Shown: positions 9,101 through 17,567 of the stretch, in pieces
Numbering within the stretch: position 1 is the first letter of the stretch
Layout of the letters: each line of letters starts with the position of its first letter
NCBI RefSeq assembly: GCF_030551255.1
Contig: NZ_CP130630.1
Coordinates: 2,647,501 to 2,711,500, forward strand
DNA: 64,000 bases
Source of the DNA: Streptomyces sp. NL15-2K
GTDB taxonomy: Bacteria > Actinomycetota > Actinomycetes > Streptomycetales > Streptomycetaceae
Reading direction: 5' to 3'
Notes under the pieces: generated by a model
Databases searched by the model: none
What the model was told of the DNA's origin: nothing
What the model saw: only the letters and a program-made list of their open reading frames with translations
Made by a program: the position numbers and the translations under genes

Positions 9101-9763
9101 CGGAACTGGCGGTCGGACGCCGACCTCGCCGAGGTGTACGCGGTGTGGGGCGGGTACGCCTACGGGCGCGGGCTCGACGGGCGGGCGGCGCGCGGGGACA
9201 TGGAGACGGCGTTCAAGCGGATCGCGGTGGCGGCGAAGAACGTCGACACGCGTGAGCACGATCTCGTCGACGCCGACGACTACTTCCAGTACCACGGCGG
9301 CATGGTCGCGATGGTGCGGCACCTGACGGGGGCGAGCCCCGAGGCCTACGTGGGTGACTCGGCGACCCCCGACCAGGTGAAGACCCGCACCCTTGGCGAG
9401 GAGACCCACCGCGTCTTCCGCGCCCGCGTGGTCAACCCGCGCTGGATGGCGGCGATGCGACGGCACGGCTACAAGGGCGCCTTCGAGATGGCGGCGACCG
9501 TCGACTATCTCTTCGGATACGACGCCACGGCAGGGGTCGTGGACGACTGGATGTACGAGAAGCTCAGCGCGGAGTACGTCTTCGACCCGGAGAACCGGGA
9601 CTTCATGAAGAAGTCCAACCCGTGGGCGCTGCGCGGCATCACCGAGCGGCTCCTCGAGGCCGCCGACCGGGGCCTGTGGGCCGAGCCGGACGCGGACACG
9701 TTGGAGCGGCTGCGGGCCACCTACCTGGAGCTGGAAGGCGACTTGGAGGGCGAGGACAAGTGA
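6107..9763 (+). CDS. cobN: cobaltochelatase large subunit CobN
   Basis: Large subunit that inserts cobalt into the corrin ring with an AAA+ partner. 1218 aa from the ATG at 6107 (ATGA overlap with cobQ), normal for CobN. Characteristic blocks are visible: MIQPPRGFGENPIAIYHDPD, VHMGKHGTMEWLPGKGLG at residues ~504-521, FIVNDPGEGTQAKRRGH, NFYSVDPKAIPS, and VRISGFFRDAFPH. It is followed with GTGA overlap by a gene encoding fused AAA+ and vWA chelatase domains, which is the likely ATPase partner because no CobS/CobT pair is present here. Confidence 0.95.
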   Translation: MSTVLLLSTADTDLLAARAASGASYRIGNPTRVDVEGELPSLIAGADIAVVRLLGGKRAWEDGLAALKASGIPTVLLGGEAVPDAELMAESSVPAGVVAEALRYLVEGGPANLTELARFLSDTVLLTGEGFVEPQKMPEYGVHGSPAFAQGRPTVGVLFYRAHELSGNTAFVDTLCDAIEARGANALPVYCGSLRGADPGLYELLGKADTLVATVLAAGGTHASQASAGGDEEAWDIGALADLDVPVLQGLCLTSSRSAWEESDAALSPMDAAMQVAIPEFDGRLITVPFSFKEQGPDEVPVYVADPERAARVAGIAVRHAELKHKPNAEKKLALVFTAYPTKHSRVGNAVGLDTPASAVRVLDALRDAGYEVTAYPSDGDELIHRLIEAGGHDVEWLTEEQLASAPARVPLADYRAWFDKLDPELREAMLEAWGEPPGGLYVDGDDIVLASLQFGNVVVMIQPPRGFGENPIAIYHDPDMPPSHHYMAAYRWLENSFGADAVVHMGKHGTMEWLPGKGLGLSGGCAPDAVLGELPLIYPFIVNDPGEGTQAKRRGHATVVDHLVPPMARADTYGDLAKLEQLLDEYALVSDLDPTKAPAVRAQIWTLVKAAELHHDLHVDEQPDDEAFDEFVMHIDGYLCEIKDVQIRDGLHILGGGPVGEPRVNLVLAVLRASQVWGGQANALPGLRACLAAHFGLVEKELLAEPGTPVKVPVELTDLVQGPARTAADAIDLLEQLCRRVAEGMEARAWDVAAAPALVREVLGTELPDAVAVVEFACREVVPRLERTTDEIGHILKALEGGYVPAGPSGSPTRGLVNVLPTGRNFYSVDPKAIPSRLSWEVGQSLADSLVQRYLADNGEYPKSVGLTVWGTSAMRTQGDDIAEILALLGCRPVWDDASRRVTGFEVVGLEELGRPRIDVTVRISGFFRDAFPHVVGLIDDAVRAVAELKEPAESNFVRAHVDEDAAEHGDRRRATARVFGSKPGAYGAGLLPLIDARNWRSDADLAEVYAVWGGYAYGRGLDGRAARGDMETAFKRIAVAAKNVDTREHDLVDADDYFQYHGGMVAMVRHLTGASPEAYVGDSATPDQVKTRTLGEETHRVFRARVVNPRWMAAMRRHGYKGAFEMAATVDYLFGYDATAGVVDDWMYEKLSAEYVFDPENRDFMKKSNPWALRGITERLLEAADRGLWAEPDADTLERLRATYLELEGDLEGEDK

Positions 9764-11778
9764 GTATCCCGTTTCCGTTCACGGCCGTCGTCGGCCAGGA
9801 CGACCTGCGGCTCGCGCTGCTGCTGAACGCCGTGTCCCCGGCGGTCGGTGGTGTGCTGGTGCGGGGCGAGAAGGGCACCGCCAAGTCGACGGCCGTACGC
9901 GCGCTGTCGGCGCTCATGCCGGAGGTGCCTGTCGTGCCCGGGTGCCGTTTCTCGTGCGCCCCCGGCTCGCCCGACCCCGCGTGCCCGGACGGGCCGCACG
10001 AGTCGGGGGCCGGGGTCCGGCGGCCCGCGCGCATGGTCGAGCTGCCGGTCGGCGCCTCGGAGGACCGGCTCGTGGGTGCGCTGGACATCGAGCGTGCCCT
10101 GTCCGAGGGCGTGAAGGCCTTCGAACCCGGCCTGCTCGCCGACGCCCACCGCGGGATCCTCTACGTCGACGAGGTCAACCTCCTCCACGACCATCTGGTC
10201 GACCTGCTGCTGGACGCGGCCGCGATGGGCGCGTCGTACGTGGAGCGGGAGGGCGTCTCCGTACGGCATGCCTCGAAGTTCCTTCTCGTCGGGACCATGA
10301 ATCCCGAGGAAGGTGAATTGCGCCCCCAATTGCTCGATCGTTTCGGGCTGACCGTCGAGGTCGCGGCCTCACGGGAGCCCGACCAGCGCGTAGAGGTCGT
10401 ACGGCGGCGGCTCGCCTACGACGACGACCCGGCCGGCTTCGCATCGCGGTGGGCGGACGAGGAGGCCGCCGTACGGGCGCGGATCGTGGCGGCGCGGGAG
10501 CTGCTGCCGTCGGTGCGGCTGGGCGACGGGGCGCTGCGGCAGATCGCGGCCACCTGCGCGGCCTTCGAGGTGGACGGGATGCGGGCCGACATCGTGATGG
10601 CCCGGACCGCTACCGCGCTGGCGGCCTGGGCCGGGCGGACCGACGTGCTCGCCGAGGACGTGCGGCAGGCCGCGCTGCTCGCGCTGCCGCACCGCAGGCG
10701 TCGTAATCCCTTCGACGCGCCGGGGCTGGACGAGGACAAACTCGACGAGACGCTGGAGGAGTTCGGGGGACAGAGCGAGGACGACGACGATCCGGATCCG
10801 GACGGGCCGGGTGGGGGTGGTGGGCAGCCGCCTTCGGAGGGGCCTGATGGGTCTGAGGGGCCTGAAGGGGGCGACACCGGCGCGCGGCCCGAGGCCGGAG
10901 AGGGCGGGGAGCCGCAGTCTTCCGGGGGCGGGGCGGGTGAGCAGCAGCCCGCGCGGGCCGGTGAGCCCTTCCGGACGAAGGTGCTGAGCGTGCCGGGGCT
11001 CGGTGAGGGCGCCGCCGGGCGGCGTTCGCGGGCGCGGACCGAGCACGGTCGGACCACCGGGGCTCGGCGGCCCCTAGGCACGCTGACCAAGCTGCATCTG
11101 GCGGCGACCGTGCAGGCGGCGGCGCCGCATCAGCGGGCGCGGGGGCGGTCGGGACCGGGGCTGGTGGTCCGGCGGGACGATCTGCGGCAGGCGACCAGGG
11201 AGGGGCGCGAGGGGAATCTCGTGCTTTTCGTCGTCGATGCCTCCGGCTCGATGGCTGCCCGGCAGCGGATGAGCGCGGTGAAGGGGGCCGTGCTGTCGCT
11301 GTTGCTGGACGCGTATCAGCGGCGGGACAAGGTGGGGCTGGTGACGTTCCGGGGGGCCTCGGCCGATGTCGCCCTGCCTCCCACCTCGTCGGTGGACGCG
11401 GCGGCGGTCCGGTTGGAGTCGCTGCCCACCGGCGGGCGCACGCCGCTCGCGACCGGGTTGCTGAAGGCCCACGACGTGCTGCGGGTGGAGCGGTTGCGGG
11501 ATCCCGCGCGGCGGGCGCTCATGGTCGTCGTGACGGACGGGCGGGCGACCGGGGGGCCCGAGCCCGTCGCCCTCGCTTCGCGTGCGGCTCGGTTGTTCGC
11601 GGCCGAGCAGATCGCCTCCGTGGTCGTGGACTGTGAGGCGGGGCCCGTACGGCTCGGGCTCGCCGGGCAGCTCGCGGGTGAACTGGGCGGTACGGCGGTG
11701 ACGTTGGACGAGCTGCGGGCGGACTCGATCGCCGGGCTGGTCAAGGAAGTTCAGGGTAATTCGAGGAGGGCCGCGTAG
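9760..11778 (+). CDS. fused AAA+ / vWA chelatase subunit (ChlI-ChlD type), partner of CobN
   Basis: ATPase partner of the chelatase. 672 aa from a GTG at 9760. N-terminal AAA+ domain with Walker A GEKGTAKST (residues ~36-44), a Cys-containing insert near 70-85 (SCAPGSPDPACPDG), and Walker B GILYVDEVNLL. Residues ~325-420 are a low-complexity acidic/Gly/Pro linker typical of ChlD. The C-terminal von Willebrand A domain has the MIDAS motif DASGS (~491-495) and TDGRATGG. It thus joins the I and D subunits that are separate in magnesium chelatase. Position after cobN supports cobalt, not magnesium, as metal. Confidence 0.9.
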   Translation: MSIPFPFTAVVGQDDLRLALLLNAVSPAVGGVLVRGEKGTAKSTAVRALSALMPEVPVVPGCRFSCAPGSPDPACPDGPHESGAGVRRPARMVELPVGASEDRLVGALDIERALSEGVKAFEPGLLADAHRGILYVDEVNLLHDHLVDLLLDAAAMGASYVEREGVSVRHASKFLLVGTMNPEEGELRPQLLDRFGLTVEVAASREPDQRVEVVRRRLAYDDDPAGFASRWADEEAAVRARIVAARELLPSVRLGDGALRQIAATCAAFEVDGMRADIVMARTATALAAWAGRTDVLAEDVRQAALLALPHRRRRNPFDAPGLDEDKLDETLEEFGGQSEDDDDPDPDGPGGGGGQPPSEGPDGSEGPEGGDTGARPEAGEGGEPQSSGGGAGEQQPARAGEPFRTKVLSVPGLGEGAAGRRSRARTEHGRTTGARRPLGTLTKLHLAATVQAAAPHQRARGRSGPGLVVRRDDLRQATREGREGNLVLFVVDASGSMAARQRMSAVKGAVLSLLLDAYQRRDKVGLVTFRGASADVALPPTSSVDAAAVRLESLPTGGRTPLATGLLKAHDVLRVERLRDPARRALMVVVTDGRATGGPEPVALASRAARLFAAEQIASVVVDCEAGPVRLGLAGQLAGELGGTAVTLDELRADSIAGLVKEVQGNSRRAA

Positions 11779-12377
11779 TGCCGCAGGGACAGCCGAGTGT
11801 GATTCCGGACGATGGGCTGACGACTCGGCAGAGGCGGAATCGGCCTCTTGTCGTCGTGCACACGGGCGTCGGGAAGGGCAAGTCCACCGCCGCCTTCGGG
11901 CTCGCTCTGCGCGCCTGGAACCAGGGATGGCCGATCGGGGTGTTCCAGTTCGTCAAATCGGCGAAGTGGAAGGTCGGCGAGGAGAACGCGCTGCGGGTGC
12001 TGGGGGCCAGCGGTGAGGGCGGGTCCGTCGACTGGCACAAGATGGGCGAGGGCTGGTCGTGGGTGCAGCGCGACGACCAGATGGACAACGAGGAGAAGGC
12101 CCGCGAGGGCTGGGAACAGGTCAAGCGGGACCTGGCGGCCGAGACGTACCGGCTGTATGTGCTGGACGAGTTCGCCTATCCGATGCACTGGGGGTGGGTC
12201 GACACCGATGAGGTCGTCTCCGTGCTGCGGGATCGGCCCGGGAACCAGCATGTCGTGATCACGGGGCGGAACGCGCCCGAGAAGCTCGTCGACTTCGCGG
12301 ATCTCGTGACCGACATGTCAAAGGTCAAGCATCCGATGGACGTCGGGCAGAAGGGGCAGAGGGGCATCGAGTGGTGA
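11778..12377 (+). CDS. cobO: cob(I)yrinic acid a,c-diamide adenosyltransferase CobO
   Basis: Transfers the 5'-deoxyadenosyl group of ATP to reduced cobalt. 199 aa, CobA/CobO/BtuR family. The unusual P-loop HTGVGKGKSTAAFG is at residues ~30-43, followed by GVFQFVKS, WKVGEENALRVLG, and the acidic YVLDEFAYPMHWGWV. It starts with a GTG that overlaps the TAG of the chelatase gene by one base, and its stop overlaps cobB. Confidence 0.95.
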   Translation: MPQGQPSVIPDDGLTTRQRRNRPLVVVHTGVGKGKSTAAFGLALRAWNQGWPIGVFQFVKSAKWKVGEENALRVLGASGEGGSVDWHKMGEGWSWVQRDDQMDNEEKAREGWEQVKRDLAAETYRLYVLDEFAYPMHWGWVDTDEVVSVLRDRPGNQHVVITGRNAPEKLVDFADLVTDMSKVKHPMDVGQKGQRGIEW

Positions 12378-13906
12378 ACGCCTCCGTCCCTCGGCTGGTC
12401 ATTGCCGCGCCCTCGTCGGGCAGTGGCAAGACCACCGTTGCCACGGGGTTGATGGCCGCGTTCGCCGCGCGGGGGCTTGCCGTGTCTCCGCACAAGGTGG
12501 GGCCGGACTACATCGATCCCGGGTACCACGCGCTCGCCACCGGGCGGGTGGGGCGGAATCTCGACGCGTATCTGTGTGGGCCGGAGTTGGTCGGGCCGCT
12601 GTTTGTGCGCGGGGCGCGTGGGTGTGACATCGCCGTGGTCGAGGGCGTGATGGGGCTGTACGACGGGGCCGCGGGGGAAGGTGAACTGGCGTCCACGGCT
12701 CATGTGGCGAAGTTGCTGCGGGCGCCGGTGGTTCTTGTCGTGGACGCCTCGTCGCAGTCTCGGTCGGTGGCGGCGCTGGTGCACGGGTTCGCGTCCTGGG
12801 ATCCGGAGGTGCGGGTCGGGGGCGTGATTCTGAACAAGGTCGCGTCGGACCGGCATGAGGAGTTGCTGCGGGAGGCGTTGGAGTCGGTGGGGGTGCCGGT
12901 GTTGGGGGTGTTGCGGCGGGCGGCTCAGGTGGATACGCCGTCGCGGCATCTGGGGTTGGTGCCTGTTGCCGAGCGGCGGGTTGAGGCAGTGGAGGCTGTT
13001 GCTGCCATGGCCGCGCAGGTGAGTGCGGGGTGCGATCTGGAGGCGCTGGTCGCGCTGGCGCGGAGCGCGGGTGCGTTGTCGTGTGCGGTGTGGGATGCGG
13101 CTGAGGTCTTGGCTCCCGCGGCGGAGCCGCTGATGGATGCGGCGCCCCCTCCGCCCCTTCCCGTCCCGTCCCTGGGGGCTGCCGCCCCCAGACCCCCGCT
13201 GTCGGCCCTGAACGGGCCTCGTCCTCAAACGCCGGACGGGCTGAGTTCAACGAACCGGCGCTCGGAAGTGCGGGACGGGCTGAGTACAGCGGGACCCGGT
13301 TCAAGAGTGACCGTCGCCGTCGCCGGCGGTCCCGCCTTCACCTTCTCCTACGCCGAGCACACCGAACTGCTCACCGCCGCCGGTGCCGAAGTCGTCCCCT
13401 TCGATCCCCTGCGCGACGAGCAACTGCCGGACGGTACCCGGGGGTTGGTCATCGGCGGCGGGTTCCCCGAGGTGTACGCCGCCGAGCTGTCCGCCAACGA
13501 GGGCCTCCGCAAGGACGTTGTCGCTCTCGCGGAGGCCGGCTCTCCTGTTGCCGCCGAGTGTGCCGGGCTGCTCTATCTCTGCCGTGAGCTCGACGGGCGG
13601 CCCATGTGCGGCGTGCTCGACGCCACCGCCCGTATGAGCGAGCGGCTCACCCTCGGGTACCGGGACGCGGTGGCCGTGAGTGACAGTGTGCTCGCGGTGG
13701 CCGGGACTCGGATGCGGGGGCACGAGTTTCATCGGACGGTCGTCGAGCCCGGGTCGGGGGCCGCTCCCGCCTGGGGTGTGCGGGCACCGCGGCGGCGGGT
13801 CGAAGGTTTCGTACAGCGAGGTGTGCACGCGAGTTATCTGCACACGCATTGGGCGTCCGAGCCCGGTGTCGCCCGTCGGTTCGTGGAGAGGTGCCGGACG
13901 TCATGA
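12374..13906 (+). CDS. cobB: cobyrinic acid a,c-diamide synthase CobB/CbiA with an enlarged interdomain linker
   Basis: Glutamine-dependent amidation of the a and c carboxylates of (hydrogeno)byrinate. About 510 aa; start taken at the second of two GTG codons (12374) because it gives GTGA overlap with cobO. The N-terminal ATP domain has P-loop APSSGSGKTT (~12-21), KVGPDYIDPGYH and VVEGVMGLYDG. The C-terminal glutamine amidotransferase domain has Cys in AAECAGLLYL (~395) and the His motif GHEFH. Residues ~256-312 between them are Pro/Ala/Ser-rich and encoded by a Streptomyces interspersed repeat, making the protein longer than the usual ~435-460 aa. Confidence 0.93.
   Translation: MNASVPRLVIAAPSSGSGKTTVATGLMAAFAARGLAVSPHKVGPDYIDPGYHALATGRVGRNLDAYLCGPELVGPLFVRGARGCDIAVVEGVMGLYDGAAGEGELASTAHVAKLLRAPVVLVVDASSQSRSVAALVHGFASWDPEVRVGGVILNKVASDRHEELLREALESVGVPVLGVLRRAAQVDTPSRHLGLVPVAERRVEAVEAVAAMAAQVSAGCDLEALVALARSAGALSCAVWDAAEVLAPAAEPLMDAAPPPPLPVPSLGAAAPRPPLSALNGPRPQTPDGLSSTNRRSEVRDGLSTAGPGSRVTVAVAGGPAFTFSYAEHTELLTAAGAEVVPFDPLRDEQLPDGTRGLVIGGGFPEVYAAELSANEGLRKDVVALAEAGSPVAAECAGLLYLCRELDGRPMCGVLDATARMSERLTLGYRDAVAVSDSVLAVAGTRMRGHEFHRTVVEPGSGAAPAWGVRAPRRRVEGFVQRGVHASYLHTHWASEPGVARRFVERCRTS
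13165..13290 (+). repeat. interspersed Streptomyces repeat read in frame inside cobB
   Basis: The hairpin TGGGGGC-TGCC-GCCCCCA (13173-13190) is followed by GGCCTCGTCCTCAAACGCCG and GACGGGCTGAG (13215-13246), with a second GACGGGCTGAGT at 13274-13285. From memory this combination recurs in non-coding DNA of many Streptomyces genomes. Here it falls between the two CobB domains without breaking the frame. Confidence 0.65.
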
Positions 13907-14652
13907 GCAGCAGGCTGATCGGAGTCGGGGTCGGGCCCGGTGATCCCGAGCTGGTGACCGTCAAGGGCGTCAATGCCCTGCGCGCCGCCGACGTGGTCGT
14001 CGTACCGGTCATGGCTTCATTTGATGGAAAAGATGGGGGTGAGCGCGGCCGGGCGGAGGCGACCGTGTTGCACTACGTGCCCGAGGAGAAGGTCGTCCGG
14101 GTCGTGTTCGCGCTCAACGAGCGCAGCGACCGGGCGCGGCGGGAGGCCGCGTGGAACGCGGCGGGTGAGCGGGTCGCCGGGCTGCTGAAGCAGTACGGCG
14201 CCGTGGCCTTCGCGACCATCGGGGACCCGAACGTGTACTCCACCTTCACCTATCTCGCGCAGACCATCGCCGAGTCGGTGCCCGGTGTCGTCGTCGAGAC
14301 CGTGCCCGGGATCACCGCCATGCAGGACCTCGCCGCGCGTTCGGGGGCCGTGCTGACGGAGGGGACCGAGCCGCTCACGCTGGTGCCCGTGACCGCGGGG
14401 TCCGCCGTGCTCAAGGACGCGCTGAACGGGCCCGGTACCGTCGTCGCCTACAAGTTCGGGCGGCAGGCGCGGGAGGTGGCCGAGGCGTTGCGGGAGACCG
14501 GGCGGATCGACGACGCCGTATGGGGGTCTGCGCTCGGGTTGCCCGAGGAGTCCGTGCGGTCGGCCGCCGAACTCGACGGTGCGCCTCTCCCCTACCTGTC
14601 GACGCTCATCGCGCCCGCGCCGCGGGACGGCCGGCGGGGCGGCAAGCTGTGA
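13903..14652 (+). CDS. cobI: precorrin-2 C20-methyltransferase CobI
   Basis: SAM-dependent methylation at C20 of precorrin-2 (or its cobalt form). 249 aa from the ATG at 13903 (ATGA overlap with cobB). Tetrapyrrole methylase fold: GVGVGPGDPELVTVKGVN near the N-terminus, IGDPNVYSTFTYL (~105-118), and VPGITAMQDLAARSG. It is the last gene of the first cob transcript and converges on the ZIP transporter gene with a 11-nt gap. Confidence 0.93.
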   Translation: MSSRLIGVGVGPGDPELVTVKGVNALRAADVVVVPVMASFDGKDGGERGRAEATVLHYVPEEKVVRVVFALNERSDRARREAAWNAAGERVAGLLKQYGAVAFATIGDPNVYSTFTYLAQTIAESVPGVVVETVPGITAMQDLAARSGAVLTEGTEPLTLVPVTAGSAVLKDALNGPGTVVAYKFGRQAREVAEALRETGRIDDAVWGSALGLPEESVRSAAELDGAPLPYLSTLIAPAPRDGRRGGKL

Positions 14653-14663
14653 CACCCCCCAGA

Positions 14664-15392
14664 TCATTCGGCTACGCCCACCACCAGCCAGATGAACGCC
14701 GCGCCCGCGATCGTGCACAGCACGGTCGAGCGGGCGGGGTGCTCGTGGTGAGCCTCCGGGAGGATCTCGGCCGCCGCGAGGTACAGGAGCGCGCCGGCGA
14801 AGAGGCCGAGATAGCCGCCGAGCATCGGCTCCGGGATCGTGAACAGGAGCGTGGACGCCGCGCCCACCACGGGGGCCAGGGCATCCGCGACCAGCATGGC
14901 GATCGCCCGGCGCCGGGCGTTCCCGTACAGGCTCGTGATCGTGTACGTGTTGAAGCCGTCCGCGAAGTCGTGGGCGACGACGGCCAGCGCGACCGCGGTG
15001 CCCATGCCTCCGCCCACCTGGAAGGCCGCGCCGATCGCCACGCCGTCCATGGCGCTGTGGCCGACCATCGCGGCGGCCGCCGTCAGGCCGACTTCGGGCG
15101 TACGACCGTCGATCTCTTCGGCGCCGTGGGCCGCCTGCCTCACCGCAAGCAGGCGTTCCACCAGATGGGCCAGCAGGAAACCGGCCACGAAGAGGAGCAG
15201 GGCCACGGGTACGCCGAGCACCTCCGTGTCGGCCGCCTCCAGCGCCTCCGGCAGCAGGTCCAGGCCGACCACGCCCAGCATCAGGCCGCCTGCCAGGCCC
15301 AGCACCAGATGGCGGCGGTCGGTCACGCGCAGTGCCGTCCAGCCGCCCGCCAGCGTCATCAGAAACGCGCCGAGCGCGACGAAGACCGCCAT
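14664..15392 (-). CDS. ZIP family metal transporter inside the cob cluster
   Basis: Divalent-metal permease of the cytoplasmic membrane. 242 aa from an ATG at 15392; the longer frame to 16007 would run antisense through cobM. Eight hydrophobic segments are apparent. Family signatures: MVGHSAMDGVAIGAAF (helix 4 metal site) and AVVAHDFADGFNTYTI (helix 5), each with the expected His/Asp/Glu residues, and a charged loop EEIDGRTPEV between helices 3 and 4. It lies opposite to the cob genes between cobI and cobM. Import of zinc is the family default; cobalt is a contextual possibility. No riboswitch core is seen upstream of it. Confidence 0.88.
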   Translation of the reverse strand: MAVFVALGAFLMTLAGGWTALRVTDRRHLVLGLAGGLMLGVVGLDLLPEALEAADTEVLGVPVALLLFVAGFLLAHLVERLLAVRQAAHGAEEIDGRTPEVGLTAAAAMVGHSAMDGVAIGAAFQVGGGMGTAVALAVVAHDFADGFNTYTITSLYGNARRRAIAMLVADALAPVVGAASTLLFTIPEPMLGGYLGLFAGALLYLAAAEILPEAHHEHPARSTVLCTIAGAAFIWLVVGVAE

Positions 15393-15507
15393 GTGCTCTT
15401 GGTATCCGATCAAGCCGTCCCGTTCACGCACATCCGGCAGTGCCGTCCGGCCGTGAGCACGCGGCGCGGCTCTGTCCGTAGTACTTCGTAGGAGAGGACC
15501 GATTCCC

Positions 15508-16326
15508 ATGGCCGATGCCCCCACCGGCAAGGTGACCTTCGTCGGTGCCGGCCCCGGCGCCGCCGATCTGCTGACGTTCCGTGCCGCGCGTGCCATCGCC
15601 GAGGCGGACGTGGTGATCTGGGCGGCGAGCCTGGTCCAGGCGGAGGTCCTCCAGCACGCGCGCGAGGGCGCGGAGATCCTCGACTCGGCGACGATGTCGC
15701 TGGAGGACGTCGTCGCGGTGTACGAGCGGGCGCGTGAACAAGGGCTGAAGGTGGCCCGGATCCACTCCGGCGATCCCGCCCTGTGGGGCGGTACGCAGGA
15801 GCAGCTCGACCGGTGTGCGCGGATCGGCGTCGAGACCGAGGTCGTTCCCGGTGTCTCCGCCTTCTCCGCCGTCGCCGCGCTCGCCCAGCGCGAGTTGACG
15901 ATCCCCGAGGTCGCGCAGTCCGTCGTGCTCACCCGGCTCGGCGGCGGCAAGACGCCGATGCCGCCCGGGGAGGAGGTGCGGGAGTTCGCCAAGCACGGCA
16001 CCACCATGGCGATCTTCCTGTCCGCCGCCCGCAGCGGGCAGCTCGTGCGGGAGCTGCTGGAGGGCGGCTATCCGACGACCACGCCGGTCGTCGTCGCCTA
16101 CCAGGCGACCTGGCCGGAGGAGCTGGTGGTGAAGTGCACGATCGGCACGCTGGAGGAGACGGTCAAGGAGCACAAGCTCTGGAAGCACACCCTGTTCCTG
16201 GTCGGTCCGGCGCTCGACGCGCACGGCACGCGTTCGCACCTCTACCACCCCGGTCACTTCCACGGCTACCGCAAGGCCGACCCGGAGGCCCGCAAGGCGC
16301 TGCGCTCACGGGGTGCGAGCACGTGA
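15508..16326 (+). CDS. cobM: precorrin-4 C11-methyltransferase CobM
   Basis: SAM-dependent methylation at C11. 272 aa from the ATG at 15508, preceded by GGAGAGGA. The tetrapyrrole methylase pattern is clear: FVGAGPGAADLLTFRA (~10-25), IHSGDPALWGGTQEQ (~95-109), VVPGVSAFSAVAALAQREL and TRLGGGKTPMPP. It starts a second cob transcript after a ~115-nt gap shared with the divergent ZIP gene; no B12 box is seen in that gap. GTGA overlap joins it to cobL. Confidence 0.94.
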   Translation: MADAPTGKVTFVGAGPGAADLLTFRAARAIAEADVVIWAASLVQAEVLQHAREGAEILDSATMSLEDVVAVYERAREQGLKVARIHSGDPALWGGTQEQLDRCARIGVETEVVPGVSAFSAVAALAQRELTIPEVAQSVVLTRLGGGKTPMPPGEEVREFAKHGTTMAIFLSAARSGQLVRELLEGGYPTTTPVVVAYQATWPEELVVKCTIGTLEETVKEHKLWKHTLFLVGPALDAHGTRSHLYHPGHFHGYRKADPEARKALRSRGAST

Positions 16327-17567
16327 TCACCGTTGTCGGGGCGGGGACGGGGGCGCCGGTCGCGGCGGACGTGCTGGCCGGTGCCCGGCTGGTCGTGGGC
16401 GGTCGGCGGCATCTGTTGGCCGCGCCGGTTCCGGAGGGCGCCGAGCAGGTCGTCCTCGGTGCGTTGGCGCCGGCGCTGGACGCCATCGAACGGCACCTGG
16501 ACAAGCAGAACCCTGTCGTCGTGCTGGCCTCGGGGGATCCCGGGTTCTTCGGGATCGTCCGGGTGCTGGCCGAGCGGTTCGGCGCGGAGCGGCTGGATGT
16601 CCGGCCGGGGGTGTCGTCCGTCGCCGCGGCCTTCGCGCGGCTCGGGGTGCCGTGGGACGACGCCGTCGTCGTCAGCGCGCACGGCCGTGACCTGCGTACG
16701 GCGGTGCAGGTGTGCCGGGCGCGGCCGAAGGCGGCCGTGCTGACGGGGCCGGGGGCGGGGCCGGCGGAACTGGGGGCCGCGCTCGGGGACGACGCGCGTG
16801 TCCTGGTGGTCGCCTCCGCGCTGGGTTCCGCGGACGAGCGCGTGGAACGGGTGACTCCGGGCGAGGCCGCGGGCCGTGACTGGGGGCCGGCGGTGAGTGT
16901 GGTGCTGTGCCTGGACGAGTCGCGGGCGGTGGGCGGCGTGCGGTCGGTCGCCGGGTCGCCGCCCGGGCCCGCCGGATGGGCCCTGGACGAAGGGGACTTC
17001 GCCCACCGCGACTCGATGATCACCAAGTTCGAGGTGCGGGCGCTGGCGCTGGCCCGGCTCGGGCCGCGGCTGGGCGACCTGGTCTGGGACGTCGGCGCGG
17101 GCTCCGGGTCCGTGGCCGTGGAGTGTGCTCGGCTCGGCGCCGCTGTGACGGCGGTCGAGAAGAGCCCGGACGGGGTCGAGCGGATCCGCGCGAACGCCGC
17201 CGCGCACGGGGTCGACGTACGGGTGGTGCACGGGGTGGCGCCCGGGGCGCTGGCCGGTCTCGATGAGCCCTACGATCCCGACGCCGTGTTCGTCGGCGGT
17301 GGTGGGCATGAGCTGCCCGAGGTCGTCACGGCGTGCGCGCGGCGCGCCCGGCGGACCGTCGTCGTCGCGATGGCCGCGCTCGACCGGGTACCGGCCGCGC
17401 GGGCGGCGCTCACCGGCGCCGGTTTCGCCTGCGACGGGGTGCTGTTGCAGTCGTCCCGGCTCGCGCCGCTGCCGGGGGACGTGACCCGGCTCGCGGCGAC
17501 GAACCCCGTTTTCCTGCTGTGGGGCGTCCGGTCTCCAGTACGTACCGAAGAAGGAGTTGCCCAGTGA
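16323..17567 (+). CDS. cobL: precorrin-6Y C5,15-methyltransferase (decarboxylating) CobL, CbiE-CbiT fusion
   Basis: Bifunctional enzyme that methylates C5 and C15 and decarboxylates the C12 acetate. 414 aa from a GTG at 16323. Residues 1-~205 are the CbiE tetrapyrrole methylase part (VVGAGTGAP, ASGDPGFFGIV, RPGVSSVAAAFARLG). Residues ~227-410 are the CbiT part with DFAHRDSMITKFEVRALAL and SAM-binding WDVGAGSGSVAVECAR. It overlaps the next gene as GTGA. Confidence 0.94.
   Translation: MITVVGAGTGAPVAADVLAGARLVVGGRRHLLAAPVPEGAEQVVLGALAPALDAIERHLDKQNPVVVLASGDPGFFGIVRVLAERFGAERLDVRPGVSSVAAAFARLGVPWDDAVVVSAHGRDLRTAVQVCRARPKAAVLTGPGAGPAELGAALGDDARVLVVASALGSADERVERVTPGEAAGRDWGPAVSVVLCLDESRAVGGVRSVAGSPPGPAGWALDEGDFAHRDSMITKFEVRALALARLGPRLGDLVWDVGAGSGSVAVECARLGAAVTAVEKSPDGVERIRANAAAHGVDVRVVHGVAPGALAGLDEPYDPDAVFVGGGGHELPEVVTACARRARRTVVVAMAALDRVPAARAALTGAGFACDGVLLQSSRLAPLPGDVTRLAATNPVFLLWGVRSPVRTEEGVAQ

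Noticed and set aside
5795..9466. 1223-codon minus-strand open frame
   Set aside because: It is the antisense of cobN; composition is Arg/His/Val-rich with no domain.
15393..15507. Second cobalamin riboswitch before cobM
   Set aside because: I searched for the B12 box and the GGTGAGAATCC core and saw neither in this gap.
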